From assembly GCA_945643635.1 (NCBI GenBank), contig CALZFC010000005.1:3217001-3281000 (forward strand): a DNA stretch of 64,000 nt, given 5' to 3'. The notes below the pieces were generated by a model. The model did not search any database. It saw nothing but the letters and a program-made list of their open reading frames with translations, and was not told where the DNA came from. Origin of the DNA: Allodiplogaster sudhausi. Taxonomy: Eukaryota > Nematoda > Chromadorea > Rhabditida > Diplogasteridae. A program made the translations under genes and the position numbers. Below, piece by piece: positions 1 through 11,500 of this stretch; position 1 is the first letter of the stretch; each line of letters opens with the position of its first letter.

Positions 1-1873
1 AGAAGATAATTTATATTACTGATTGTGTGATACGATCTGTAGCGAAGATACAGGGGCAGTTGTGTGAGATAAAGGAGATGGCAAAGAAATTAAGTGGAGG
101 CTGTGGGAGATTTCTCAGAGCAACAAAATTCTTTATATGTTCTGCACAAATTCTGAGACAATTAAATGCCCACACAAATATTTAATTGCAATAAAAGGTA
201 CACATTCATACAAAATTAGCGGTGGTTTGATGACGGGGGTGCAGTGGAAATAGTTACGGGTGCATTGAAATCGCAGGTGCGGATCTCTCTCCCTATCTCT
301 ACCAGACACTGAAAGTACACATAGCCTAGTGTAGACTTTTTAAACAAAGGTATTACCTCAACAGGATATGAGAGGGTGCAAAGGAGACAGGGATTCAGTG
401 AAGACGCGCTCTCATTGAAAGAGGCAGTCAGGGAATGACAGGAGGCTGGCCAAGGAAACAGTCACGTTCCACGCCATCCTCAGTCTCCACAATGGCTCGT
501 CCTTCTAATTTCGCTTTATTTTTTTGCCTTTTTTGTTTCTGTTCTAGTGATAGTTATATAGATGAGTAGAGAATATTACATTCTTCTCATGTTGAATAAA
601 GAAGTGCGGTAGATGACAATAGGACAAAAGCATATGTTGTATTAGAGAGAGAATTAACGGGAGAGGTAACGTGAAAGAGAGGAGATAGAGAGTACGCGAG
701 AGAGAAAAAGGGCGGAACAGGGAAAGTTCGTGCATGATAAGCGTCTGTTCAATGATTTCTCAAATCTAAAACAATGGCTTATTCCCAATGCACTGAAAAT
801 ATAAACAAAAGCATGGGATGGTGATAAATCACTTGGAACTGATCTTCGTTGTGCACCAGATAGAGTGTGAAATGACAATGAGGAAGACTTCTTGGATTCT
901 ATATAATGGAAGCTGCCTAAGAATGGTTATTTCTCGTAAGAACAGATTGTGCACAACTCATTCATCATTCGTTTTATTGGTCTCTTCACCGCTTTTGTCG
1001 TACTTTAATGGAACAACTAATAATAAAGAAGAGTTTATAAATATTTTAATTTATGACTAATGAAGAGTAGAAGTGGAAATCGCTCACACTCCTAGGATAC
1101 GAGTGTGAGGAAATCAACATTTAACTATGATAACCTCACAGTTTCTGTATAATATATATACATATTTGTTAATCTGAATTGTTTGCATAAATTAGTAGAT
1201 ATGAGGGAGACATTTAACAGAGAGATAAAATAAGAGGCACAAAATAAGGCGACCAATTACATAGTCGCATATGGCATATGATGGCAATATAGCAATTAGT
1301 TAGAGGCATGAAAAGGCTGGCAGATGGCAACGGTAGATCAAAACGCTTGCCAAGCGTTCTATTCCAGGAGCTGACAATGGAAAGCAACTAATTTGGCCGA
1401 CGCTTTCCCATGCATACTTGCTGTCAATCTCCTTCCTTTCAAACATAGACAGGAAATTTGAACAAAAATGTATCTGCCATTAGTATTTACGTTGGTTGTT
1501 TCAGTGACTTTGTTCGTATCCAGTAATTCATTTTCAGTATTCAGAGATCTTATCTGGATTCGAGATAATTTCATACCGTTTGGACAATTAGCAATTTGTA
1601 GTCTCAAACATGTGATTTTTTTCATCCGTTTTCTTCAAATAAATTATTAACAATTTTCCAGAAAAGAATGGCCAACAAAAGATCACTTAAATAGTTGTGA
1701 ATAATTATCAGTTGAATCCTTCACCGTGCAAACCTTGACTTTTCTTACGCGATATTGCACAATTGAATTAGTACATTACCGGACGTGTTTTATAATTAAG
1801 CGGATGCACCATAATGTAGGTACGATCGCACTAAAAGTAAGACAGAATTCCTCAAGACTTTTGCTAGAAGAAC
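1..1873. other. Left-edge region without a recognised gene
   Basis: No confident gene is visible. A minus-strand stretch around 436-505 reads as a short peptide ending in a stop and preceded by an AG, so it could be a terminal exon, but I recognise no family. A perfect 9-bp inverted repeat lies at 1083-1091/1101-1109. The sequence just before the POLR2D start contains a TTTTGCTAG that could be an acceptor for a 5' UTR intron or a spliced leader; this is inference only. Confidence 0.4.
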
Positions 1874-2628
1874 ATGGCCAGTGCTCCGGCAGATGAGCAG
1901 ATTGAAGAGGATGCAACGGAGATGCGCTTCCCCAAGGTACTCTATTCCGCCCGTGCTTAGTTGTGTTCTGGATGTCTGACTGTGTTATTGACAGGAATTC
2001 GAGTCAGCTGGCTGCGACGCGTTGCTCACTTCAGAAGTTTTCTTACTTCTCGAGCATCGAAGACAACAAAGCGAGCAGAAGGAGGAGATTGAAGACCTTA
2101 ACGAAGTTTCTTTTTTAACAATAGATATTCCGTTTATCAGAGTAATTTTTTTCCGCCGGTGCCATTTACGGCTCGTATTTTGTATTATATTAAATGGAAT
2201 GGAATTAAATCAAATGACCGATAAATTGAAGGTGTTCGTGAAGACGTTGAATTACGCCCGTCGACTCTCCCGCTTCAAGAACCGAGAGACCATACGAGCC
2301 GTGCGTGCCATCTTCGCTGGTAAACCCCTCCACAAGTTTGAAGTCGCTCAAATCGCCAATCTTTGCCCGGAAACAGCAGAGGAAGCAAAGGTTTGGCTTA
2401 CTTCATTCACACATCTTAAAAGATGTTGTCATGAACGAACGTTTCCAGCTCAGTTTCTAAAGTCCTTGTAATTTTTCTACTTAAATTTGTTAATATCTGA
2501 CCGATCGATGCCATTGGTTTCTCTCTTTCTCTTTACAGGCTCTGATTCCATCGCTGGAGAACAAGTTGGAAGACGATGAGCTGGACGAAATACTCAAAGA
2601 TCTTCACAGCAAGAAAACATTCCAATGA
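1874..2628 (+). CDS. POLR2D: RNA polymerase II subunit RPB4 (POLR2D), 140 aa, 4 exons
   Basis: RPB4 forms the detachable stalk of RNA polymerase II with RPB7 and acts in the nucleus in initiation and mRNA fate. Exons are 1874-1936, 1995-2105, 2232-2390 and 2539-2628; all junctions are phase 0 and the joined frame is open from ATG to TGA. The protein follows metazoan RPB4 from end to end: an acidic N-terminus ([14 protein letters not shown]), the [12 protein letters not shown] helix, a SRFKNRET block near residues 70-77, then [20 protein letters not shown], and a short tail ending in KKTFQ. Its length is close to the human protein (142 aa). Intron 2 ends in TTGAAG instead of YAG. The RNF14-like gene begins only 181 bp downstream on the same strand. 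Confidence 0.95.
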
Positions 2629-2809
2629 TCTCACTATCATCTTGTATTTATTACATCTTTTCCACCGCTTTGTTCTGTTTTAATCGGCACCTTTCATTAC
2701 TGTATGCATTTCCTTGCCGATAAATGGTGCTTTCTAATTAAATGTTGCTTTTCTTGGTAGTCGTTCATTTCGGCTTGCTTCGTACTTTGATATACTTTTT
2801 ACTGTGGCC

Positions 2810-5800
2810 ATGGAAAGGGTGAATCTTTCTCTTGAGATGAGTAATCGGTCGGAGCAGCTCGAGGAACTCGAGGTCAGTCACCATTTCACACAGTTATTCG
2901 TTACTTATTTTCAATAGTTTTGCTTCTTACCCATCTAAAAACTATGTGCAACAATTCCAGCGCAATATTTATTCTTGACAAGTGTCTTTCAAACAAAAAT
3001 AATGATTTATTGGTTAGGAAGTATGAAATTATCTTTGATGTTTGCCTGAAGGCCTTCGTCTCGATGCTCGAGTGCTTCACTGGTTCGATAGTCTACAACT
3101 CGGAGGGAGAGCAGATCTCCGGCTGCGTCACCATAGGCTTCCAGCCTTTTGAGAAGCGCGTCGCAGTTTGGGCGCAGGTCGACGGCGTGGACGGTCGATA
3201 TTATTCATTTGCTTCTTTCGTTTTCTCTTTTTCATTTATCAGGACAATGCCTCTAAATACATTGTAAACACATAGTTTATGATTTTCTGTCGCTTGAATT
3301 CATTTAATAGCGAGAGATTGATTGATGCAGACATCCACTTCCGTACTCTGGGAGTAATGGCACCGGCTCAACTCCACTTCCAACTTCCTCCGAAGTATCC
3401 GCACGTACCTCCAAAATTCCACATTTCGTGTCCGTGGGCCAGCGAGAAAATGGTGTGCTTTTGATATGAATAACCAACAATCATGCAAGATATCGACCAG
3501 ATTAACTAAGTATAGATGGATGACTTGCAAAATGGATTCTTTTCTTGAGTTGGAATTGCTAAAGAAGAAGCTGGAAGAGACGATGTCTTCGAACGCGGAC
3601 TGCCCGATGCTCTATGTCTGCGCATTCGAACTGCGAGAGGAAGCAAGCAAATTGTCCGTGGAAGCAGAGCGAATTCGACTCGATGACACTCCTTTTGCCA
3701 AGGAAAAGGTTCCTTCTTCTCGTGAGCTCGCTTCAATGGATATCCTCATTCCCCTTACCACTTGAAGGGTCTCTCCGGCTCGGAGATTCTCAAGTTGATG
3801 CTCGAGGAATCCGACAAGGCAGAACTTGCGTTCTTCCAGAATCAATGCCACGACTGCGAGGTTAGAGGAGTAAAGATTGCTCTCACACTTTTCCTTGTCT
3901 GCTAAAAAAAATGATGATTTGATTGAAAGATACAGTACTCTGGAATGAGTGTACCGTACCCGTGCAGGTTTGCTTCGAGAACAAGCACGGCACGAAGTGT
4001 GTCCGCTTCTCCCCATGCAGTCACATCTTCTGCATGGAATGCGTCGCCGAGTACTTCAAAAGTCGAATCTCGAGTGTCCAGGCCAGTTCTTTCCCTCTCC
4101 ATTCCCTTCTGGTGAAGACGATTGCTTGGTTGATTGGGATGAACATCGGAATCTCCTTTGCAGGTGAAAGCCCTAGAGTGCATGAGCGAAGGCTGCAGTT
4201 CCTTGGCTGCGCAGGATGTTGTCCGTGCTGCCATTGGAGCAGAGGATTACGAGAGGCTCGCTGTTTCATTGCAACTTTTTCTCTTTTCCTTCTATATAAG
4301 TAAAAGGCAGTCAATAGACCTCATAGCAACTTTTATCTGTTATCGTAAAAGCGGTGTGAGGATGTATCGATAGGTCTTTCTAGATACGAGAAGATTCTGC
4401 TGGAGACTGCGTTGGGGACCATGGATGACATGACTCCGTGTCCGCGGCCGGGCTGTGGAGAATACGTCACTATTAGCCTCTTGTCAGTACTTCATCCTTT
4501 TGCTCACACTTTTACGGTGTGAAGAGAATGCTTTTGCTTTCCAGCAACCAAGATTGGTTTTCTGTAGCTACAATGTTGATTCATTCGTATATTGAGAAGC
4601 TGATTTTCTGTTTTAGCAACCGCTCTCTTGGTACCTGCCCGCAGTGCAATTACAGTTTCTGTGTTCTCTGTCGCAAGAGCTACCACGGAGTTGACAAATG
4701 CCAGCTTCAGTCTGGTTGGAATTCAATTCATTCATGTCTGTTTATATAATTATGCTTATTATTATTAATCTTTATTTAAAAAAAAGGTTCATCTCTATTA
4801 ATGATTAGATTGCAAAGAAGTCTGTTTGCATTTTGTGAATGTGATCGTTCTTTAGCCGAGAAGCTGAAGCTCCTCGCGGATTACGAGAGCGGAGAGAATC
4901 GTGAAGATCTGATCAAGAGAGCGGGTGGAGAGGCCGCTCTGGAGAAGTTGATTGGAACTCTTCGGAATGACAAATGGATCACTGACAACTCTAAGCCATG
5001 CCCCAAATGCAAGGCCAACATTGAGGTCTCCAGTTCAATCTTTTCGCGCGTTCTTGTTATCGAAGAAGACTTTGTTTTCCTGAGATGAGTTTTAAATTTA
5101 CAGTTGTGTTTCTTGTTGAAGTACAGAAGAAGAGAATGAGCGTTGGTTGCAGAAGAACAATGGATGCAACAAGATGAAGTGTACGAAGTGTGACACCGCC
5201 TTCTGCTGGCTTTGCGGCAAACGACTCATCGGAGACCCTTACGTGCACTTCAGCGAGGTCTTTCTCGTTATTTCGATCCGTTTACTCTTATACATCCTAT
5301 TTCGTACGAAGGATTGGTATCTTAAATTATCCCAATTAGGAACCTCTAACATTGAATTTAAGGACTGTTGTTTAAAAGTTTAGTTGTAGGATTATATATC
5401 CAAAAAAAGTTTACCGCCGCAATAAACCCTGCCATTAAAGAGCCAGTTTCAAAGCTTCACTTGAACTCTGCGAAGGTGTAGTCTCTGTCGAGTGTCTAAA
5501 AAAGACAGGAATGGTCCACAACCAAAAACTGGATGGGTGTAGGTTCTTTTGCTTTAAAATATCATGAAAATCGGGTGATTTTGAGTGTTTTGTTCAATTT
5601 TCGAGGAGACCTCATTTTCCCATATAATATTTCGGAAGTGTCATTGGCATGATTGAGGCCTATGTAAAGATTGTATGAGTGTGTGCGATAGTTGATGGTG
5701 AGTTCTGCAGAACGGGGGCGGCTGTTCTGGCCGTCTCTTCGAGGGGGCCGTGGCCGACGCTGCCAACCCAGACCTCGTCTTCGATGATCATCATATCTTC

Positions 5801-6529
5801 TTCGATGGCCCCGACGATGACTTGGAAGACTGGTATGACGACGACGATGACGACTTTGACGGTTATTCTACTTTTTGTTTCTTTTTTCCTTTCTTCAAAG
5901 GAATCAGTTGATGTAATCTTTTGTTAAATCACTTGTTTAGTGGACGATTTGTACGAAGACTACGATGACGACGGCGATTTCGACCCTGATGATTTGATTG
6001 AAAACGTTAGCAGTTTCAAGTGTTGCTTTCTGATTAGAGTATGGTAAAATAACATTTTCGACATCCAGTTGCAGGACCTGGATGAAGCGATTGCAGCAGC
6101 TATGGAAGGAGAAGCCGGAGAAGTGGAAGGGGAGGGGGTCGAGGCTGATGAGCCAGAGCAAGGAGAAGAGCAGGAGGCGGGGGAGATAGAAGACGCAGTG
6201 GAGGAGGACGTGGTTGGAGAGCAGCAGGAGCTGGGATGGGACACGGATGGACCCGATCTCCCCACTGTCGAAGACATTCTCGGAGACCATGTCAGCTAGT
6301 TCTTCTTCTATTCATCTCGTTGTTTCCATAATCACTTTCAGATTGATTTCCTTCTCTAATGTGTTCTCAACCTCCGTTGTAGTTCGAGAGAGACGGTCCT
6401 CCGATGCACGTGGGGGTGTGGGGCGGAGATGAGAGCGACGACGATTACGCGGAGCCATTCGAAGATAACGAAGACGATGTCGGAGAGCTGCTTCATGAGC
6501 AGCAGCAAGTTGAGGATGACGATTGGTAG
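2810..6529 (+). CDS. RNF14: RNF14-type RBR E3 ubiquitin ligase, 611 aa, 15 exons
   Basis: RBR ligases take ubiquitin from E2 onto a RING2 cysteine before transfer. Exons: 2810-2872, 3052-3193, 3331-3452, 3550-3708, 3768-3860, 3968-4081, 4164-4255, 4384-4482, 4617-4714, 4856-5025, 5153-5257, 5711-5861, 5941-6005, 6075-6290, 6383-6529; phases agree throughout. An RWD domain (about 1-140, with LPPKYPHVPPKF) is followed by RING1 (from about 190, CEVCF...CSHIFCMEC), an IBR (CPRPGCGEY...CPQCNYSFCVLC) and RING2 (CPKC...NGCNKMKC...CWLC). The likely catalytic cysteine is residue 389 in NGCNKM. The order and the PYVHFSENGGGCSGRLF continuation match RNF14. Unlike human RNF14 (474 aa), the C-terminus is a long Asp/Glu tail (about 450-611) ending in DDDW. 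Introns 6 and 7 are modelled as GC-AG to keep family spacing; longer GT-AG alternatives exist. Confidence 0.9.
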
Positions 6530-7524
6530 AAGAACTCTCCCCTCAGCAAGTAATGGTTTCCCCTTCACTTCAAATTGAACACTTGTAGTTATTCTATCAT
6601 AGTTCATTTGTTCTTTATGGATTCTTGTTCTTCCTCTTCCCTGTTTAGTGAATAGTCCAATAGAGTGAGTGATACATGAGAACGGGTGTTAGAGACAAAT
6701 TGCTGTTAGAAAGACTGTTCATATGGGAGATTCAGCATCTTATATTTCTTTTCTATCCACCTCAAAATTTTCGCCTTCTCGTGACAACTACTTTGGAAAT
6801 TGCCAAATGTTTATTAGCGCTTTGTTCATCTATTCCATGCCTTTGCTTTTACCGCTTTTAGAATAACTTAAAAAAAACACTTTCCACTGTTATGATTGTT
6901 TTGATGGCTAATAATGTAACCCCTACATTTTGTGCCCTGCTGTCATTCCTCCTGTGAATAACTGTATCATGTGTTATTACATCTCATGTCATTCAGAAAA
7001 GAGACATTTACTCATCCGGGAATTGATATTTTAGTCTTGTCATGCGCCCATCCTCTTCCCTTTCCCCTTCATTGTGGCCTTAGCTATGGAATTTTGTCTT
7101 TTACAGACCTTACAGAATTTGAGTGGCCACAGAATTATCAGCTGTATTCGAATCGCACAACATTTCGAAAGAAGTTCACTCAACTTTATATAGTTGCTAC
7201 AATTCTTTGCTTCTGTAGTGCTTGACTGTATTTCTTAAACAGTTGTCTGTAGTCATTTTCCTTTATTGTTCTCATAGAACCTTCTTTGCTCCCTAAACTC
7301 TACTGGTTTTGCCTTCAATGGTTGAGGTTCAACGACGTGTTTTTTTCTTCTTCTTCGAAGTGTCGATAAAACATTGGCTGTATAAAAGCATATTTGTTTC
7401 TTAATTCAATACGGGATATAAAGCTCTCTGATAATATCTACTTACTGTTAAAGTATGATTTCCTACGTGATATTAAAATAAGAGTTTGTCTTTGTTACCT
7501 GGTACTGAAAGTACTGGTTGAGTT
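6530..7524. other. Intergenic, 3' flank of the RNF14-like gene
   Basis: About 1 kb of AT-rich sequence between two plus-strand genes. Only short chance reading frames are present, and no RNA gene, repeat family or exon with a family match is visible. Confidence 0.5.
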
Positions 7525-7851
7525 ATGGGAGGGTGGCGCTTGGAGACGGCGCGCTTCCTTCTCTTGGTGACGTTCCCGGTTGGTGCCTTCTGGCTCTTCA
7601 ACCAGCCTTCACTCTTCAAGATTTTTGTCAGTCTGTCTCGTTACGTCGATGTACCAACTCCTTTCTTTTTTTCTAATGATCTTTTCTAATGATGAGGCCA
7701 TCTTACACTACAATGTATTTAAATGTAGATGAAAGACTACAAAGTGCCGGATACTTCAGCCGGGAGCGCTGCCATGGCTGAGTTCAAGGTCTTTATTTCA
7801 CTTTCTTTTATTTCCACCTTTGACTTGGCTTTTCAACTGATGCTCTCTCTC

Positions 7852-7899
<48 letters not shown>

Positions 7900-8216
7900 A
7901 CTGCCTATCCCCCTTCTTACTCTCTCTCTCTTTCTCTCCCTCTCTCTCTCTTTATCTCCCTCTCTCTCATTCTCCCCTCTCTCTCTTTCTCTCCCTCTCC
8001 GTTTCCCTTTCTCTGTCTCTCTCTCTTCCCTCTCTCTCTTTCTCTCCCTCTCCGTTTCCCTTTCTCTGTCTCTCTCTCTTCCCTCTTCTTTCTTTCTCTC
8101 TCTAATTTCAGGAGAGTATATTGGTGCAGAAGCGGAAAGAGGAATACGAGAAGTTTCTTCGGGAGCAGATGGCCTTTGAAGAGGCTCGGGCGTTCCGTGA
8201 GAAGCAGGGAATCTGA
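7525..8216 (+). CDS. PET100: PET100-like cytochrome c oxidase assembly protein, 88 aa, 3 exons
   Basis: PET100 is a small single-pass inner-mitochondrial-membrane protein needed to assemble respiratory complex IV. Exons are 7525-7626, 7729-7788 and 8112-8216, all phase 0, with good donors (GTCAGT after exon 1). The N-terminus has the family pattern: a short GWRLETAR lead, one hydrophobic segment (residues about 11-26, [16 protein letters not shown]) and NQPSLF just after it, comparable with LTFPVAMFWVSNQ in the human protein. The C-terminal half is charged and helical ([14 protein letters not shown]). Intron 2 is almost pure pyrimidine (see repeat). The length is slightly more than human (73 aa). 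Identification rests on the N-terminal motif and architecture. Confidence 0.8.
7843..8107 (+). repeat. CT-rich low-complexity tract filling PET100 intron 2
   Basis: Long (CT)n runs are interleaved with a repeated block containing CCCTCTCCGTTTCCCTTTC, seen twice (about 7990 and 8050). The tract runs directly into the TTTCAG acceptor at 8107-8111, so the intron is effectively one extended polypyrimidine tract. The long frames it opens on both strands are low-complexity artefacts. Confidence 0.9.
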
Positions 8217-8340
8217 CCCAACCGTTACTTCCTTTGGAGGGACTCTAGAAGTATCGAAGTCAGTGATCAGATCAAATCTGCGTGAACCCTCGAGCATGCG
8301 AAGCAATGTTAGATAATGTCAAGTTGTATTCCGACAAGGG

Positions 8341-8371
<31 letters not shown>

Positions 8372-8548
8372 TCAAATTGTTCATAACAATTATTATCGCT
8401 CTATTTCTTACTAGTTATTCTTCCATTTGCAAACTCTAAATAGTTGTTTTCGTTACACTGATATAATGAGTAGAAATGATAGCCATTCTTTATTAATGAA
8501 GATATCAAGCATTTGTGAAGAATACACATGTAGAAAACGAAAAGAAGT
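8217..8548. other. Convergent intergenic gap with a (TC)n run
   Basis: This is the gap between the stop of the PET100-like gene and the stop of the minus-strand CAPSL copy. It holds a perfect (TC)n microsatellite at about 8340-8368 and otherwise unremarkable AT-rich sequence. I looked here for the missing last CAPSL exon and did not find it. Confidence 0.6.
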
Positions 8549-11500
8549 TTAGCGGAATGTTCTGAAATCAGAGATTGAAAGTATTGAAAATTCTTGACTA
8601 TGAGCGGAATGGTGCAGATTTCTGTCTTTTTTTTTCTTTCTGTCTAACATTCGGAAGATCTGTTCTTCGGTTTTCTCTCCAGACAGATAGCGAGGATCTT
8701 TCTTTGCGTTGTAGACTCCCTGCAATGTAATTTCAGGCAAGAGCATTGTTGCACCATAAAGAAAGTATGTTGTGAGAAAAAAAAATGCAACGTAGGGCAT
8801 GGCATTGGAAGTGAATTAGCCTTCTTTTCCCACCTTCATATCCTCTGCAGTGATGGCTCCATCTCCTGATCGGTCCATCTTCTTAAAGGCATCTTCGAAC
8901 AGCTTCATCCTCCGCGCATTCATGGGGGGCTAGAGAATGAATGATAAGAGAAGGTAGTTGAGGTGGGGGGATGGGACAGACCCTCAACGCTCTGAGAAGC
9001 TCATCGAATGAGATTCCTCCCGATCCATTCTCGTCTATCCGTGCAAAGAGCTCCGCAATGTCATTGCTCGTTAACTGGCACTCTTGATCCTGTCAACATT
9101 TAGATTGTGTTCATGTCATGATAAATTGAATGCACATAGGAAGGCAAATTAATTTTTATACGACGACTTAATTTTACATGCCATGCATCCTTTGGTGAAT
9201 TCCTGAAGATCGAGTGATTTATTGCCATTGTCGTCCATAATGCGTAAAACCCTAGAAACAAATTATACTTCGGCAATTCTTAAGAGAGCCTCTCTGTAAG
9301 ACTCAAGGAGGCTTCTATAGGCGCCTGCCCCGGGGAATTTTTGTTTTCTTTTACTTTGGAAACATTATGAGGGATACATCTACTATTCATAAAGAAGAAA
9401 AGGTTACAAAAAGTTTGAAAAAAAATTTTTCTCTTAGATATAAGTAAAAATGTTCAAAAACTTTGGAAGGCCATATCTAACGTTATACTTAATATTTCTG
9501 GAAAATCTTTTCAGTGTTCGATTCCTTGTTCAAAACTACACAAAAAAGTCCGTGGTGACCATTTCCGAACATTTTTATTTTTATGAGTCATCCAATTTAA
9601 GTTTTTCAAATCTGGTTTTCGGGCAATAACTTTTGTTTTTACCATTACGTCCAGAACACCGAATCTCCCATAAGAAAGAGGAGGAAAAACTACACATAAT
9701 ACGTTTCTACGAGGAAAAATCTCGGATACACTTTTTGGGTATCTGCATTTGAATACGGGATTCTGAGCAAATTTCGGCTTTGGCTGCAAACCATAATTTG
9801 TTTCAAACTTCATCAATTTTAGGAATAGTCCATTCGATGTAATTTTTTATTCTCTTTAAAATAGTATATACTTTGTTCGCAAAAGAAATTAGTCTAAAGG
9901 CCTAAAATTGACTTTTTGTGTTTTTGGCCAAATTCTGGTGTTAAAATACTCATTCTTTGGTTCATTAATGGGTCATATAGACGGAATTACCACATAATAT
10001 TTACTCTACAAGAAAGAGCAGTTAAACTGAGTCGGGTACAGCTTTTTAATCAAAATCTGAGGATACTTTTTTGGGAATATGTATTTGAATGCTGACCGTT
10101 GAAGGCGATATTGCTGCATATTTTTTTTAGCAAATATTTCAAATTAGTTCTTTTGAAATATCTAGCACCCAATAGCTTGTATTCCAGGATTATTTGAAGT
10201 TCTTTCATGATATACCGCTTAAAAGTACTCAAAAAGTCAAGAAATTTCATTTTTACGAGATTAGATGACGAAATAAATGTACGAAAACTCCTTCGAAGCC
10301 AACTATCAGGTATTTTGTGAATCGGATTACCAAAAAGGTCATAACCATTCGAAAGAGCAAATACTTTTACATAATATATCCTTCGATGAAAATGCAAAAC
10401 CTGTATATTTTTCAGAAATCTTGAAATTTCGAAAAAAAATCCACGAGATGTTTCGACTATCTTGAGCTGTTCTGCGAAAGCTGGTGCCAATGGAACTTAT
10501 GTTCTGGAAACTGTGCCATTAGGTTGTTTGAGACGAGAAACATAAATTTGACGTTCATTTTCTACTTTTGACTACCATCCATGGTACGCTTGATCGAAAT
10601 GAAATTTTTCTGCATATTATATTTCATTCTTTTGGCAAAAGTACCATGGATGGTACTGAGAAGTAGAAAATGAACGTCAAATTTATGTTTCTATGTTTCT
10701 CGTCTCAAACAACCTAATGGACCAGTTTTCAGAACATAAGTTCCATTCGTACCAGCTTTCGCAGAACAGCTCAAAATAGTTGAATCCTGTCGCCGATTTT
10801 TTTTTCGAAATTTCAAGATTTCTGAAAAACGTATAGGTTTTGCATTTTCATCGAAGGATATATTATGTAAAAGTCTCTGCTCTTTCGAATGGTTATGACC
10901 TTTTTGGTAATCCGATTCACAAATGACCTGATAGTTCGCTTCGAAGGAGTTTTCATACATTTATGTCGCCTTCTGGGCTCGTAAAAATTAAATTTCTTGA
11001 CTTTTAGAGTACTGTTGAGTGGTATATCATGACAGAACTTCAAAGAATCCTGGAATACGCATTATTAGGTGCTAGATGTTTCAAAAGAACTAATTTGAAA
11101 TAATTGCCAAAAAATATGCAGCAATATCGCCTTCAACGGTCAGCATTCAAATACATATTCCCAAAAAAGTATCCTCAGATTTTGATTAAAAAGCTGTATC
11201 CGACTCAGTTTTAACTGCTCTTTCTTGTAGAATAAATATTATGTGGTAATTCCGTCTATATGACCCATTAATGATCCAAAGAATGAGTATTTTAACACCA
11301 GAATTTGGCCAAAAAAACAAAAAGTCAATTTTAGGCCTTTAGACTAATTTCTTTTGCGAACAAAGTATATACTATTTTAAAGAGAATAAAAAATTACATC
11401 GAATGGACTATTCCGTTTTAAAATTGATGAAGTTTGAAACAAATTATGGTTTGCAGCCAAAGCCGAAATTTGCTCAGAATCCCGTATTCAAATGCAGATA

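Noticed and set aside
436..505. Possible minus-strand terminal exon ending in a stop
   Set aside because: About 24 codons after an AG, with no family match and no upstream partner exon found; mentioned only in the region note.
4082..4163. GT donors giving longer RNF14 exons 6 and 7 (for example CTG|GTGAAG near 4111, and a GTAAAA near 4300)
   Set aside because: They keep phase but insert 10 to about 20 residues into RING1 and the linker, where the family has compact spacing; GC donors give the expected length. The choice is not certain.
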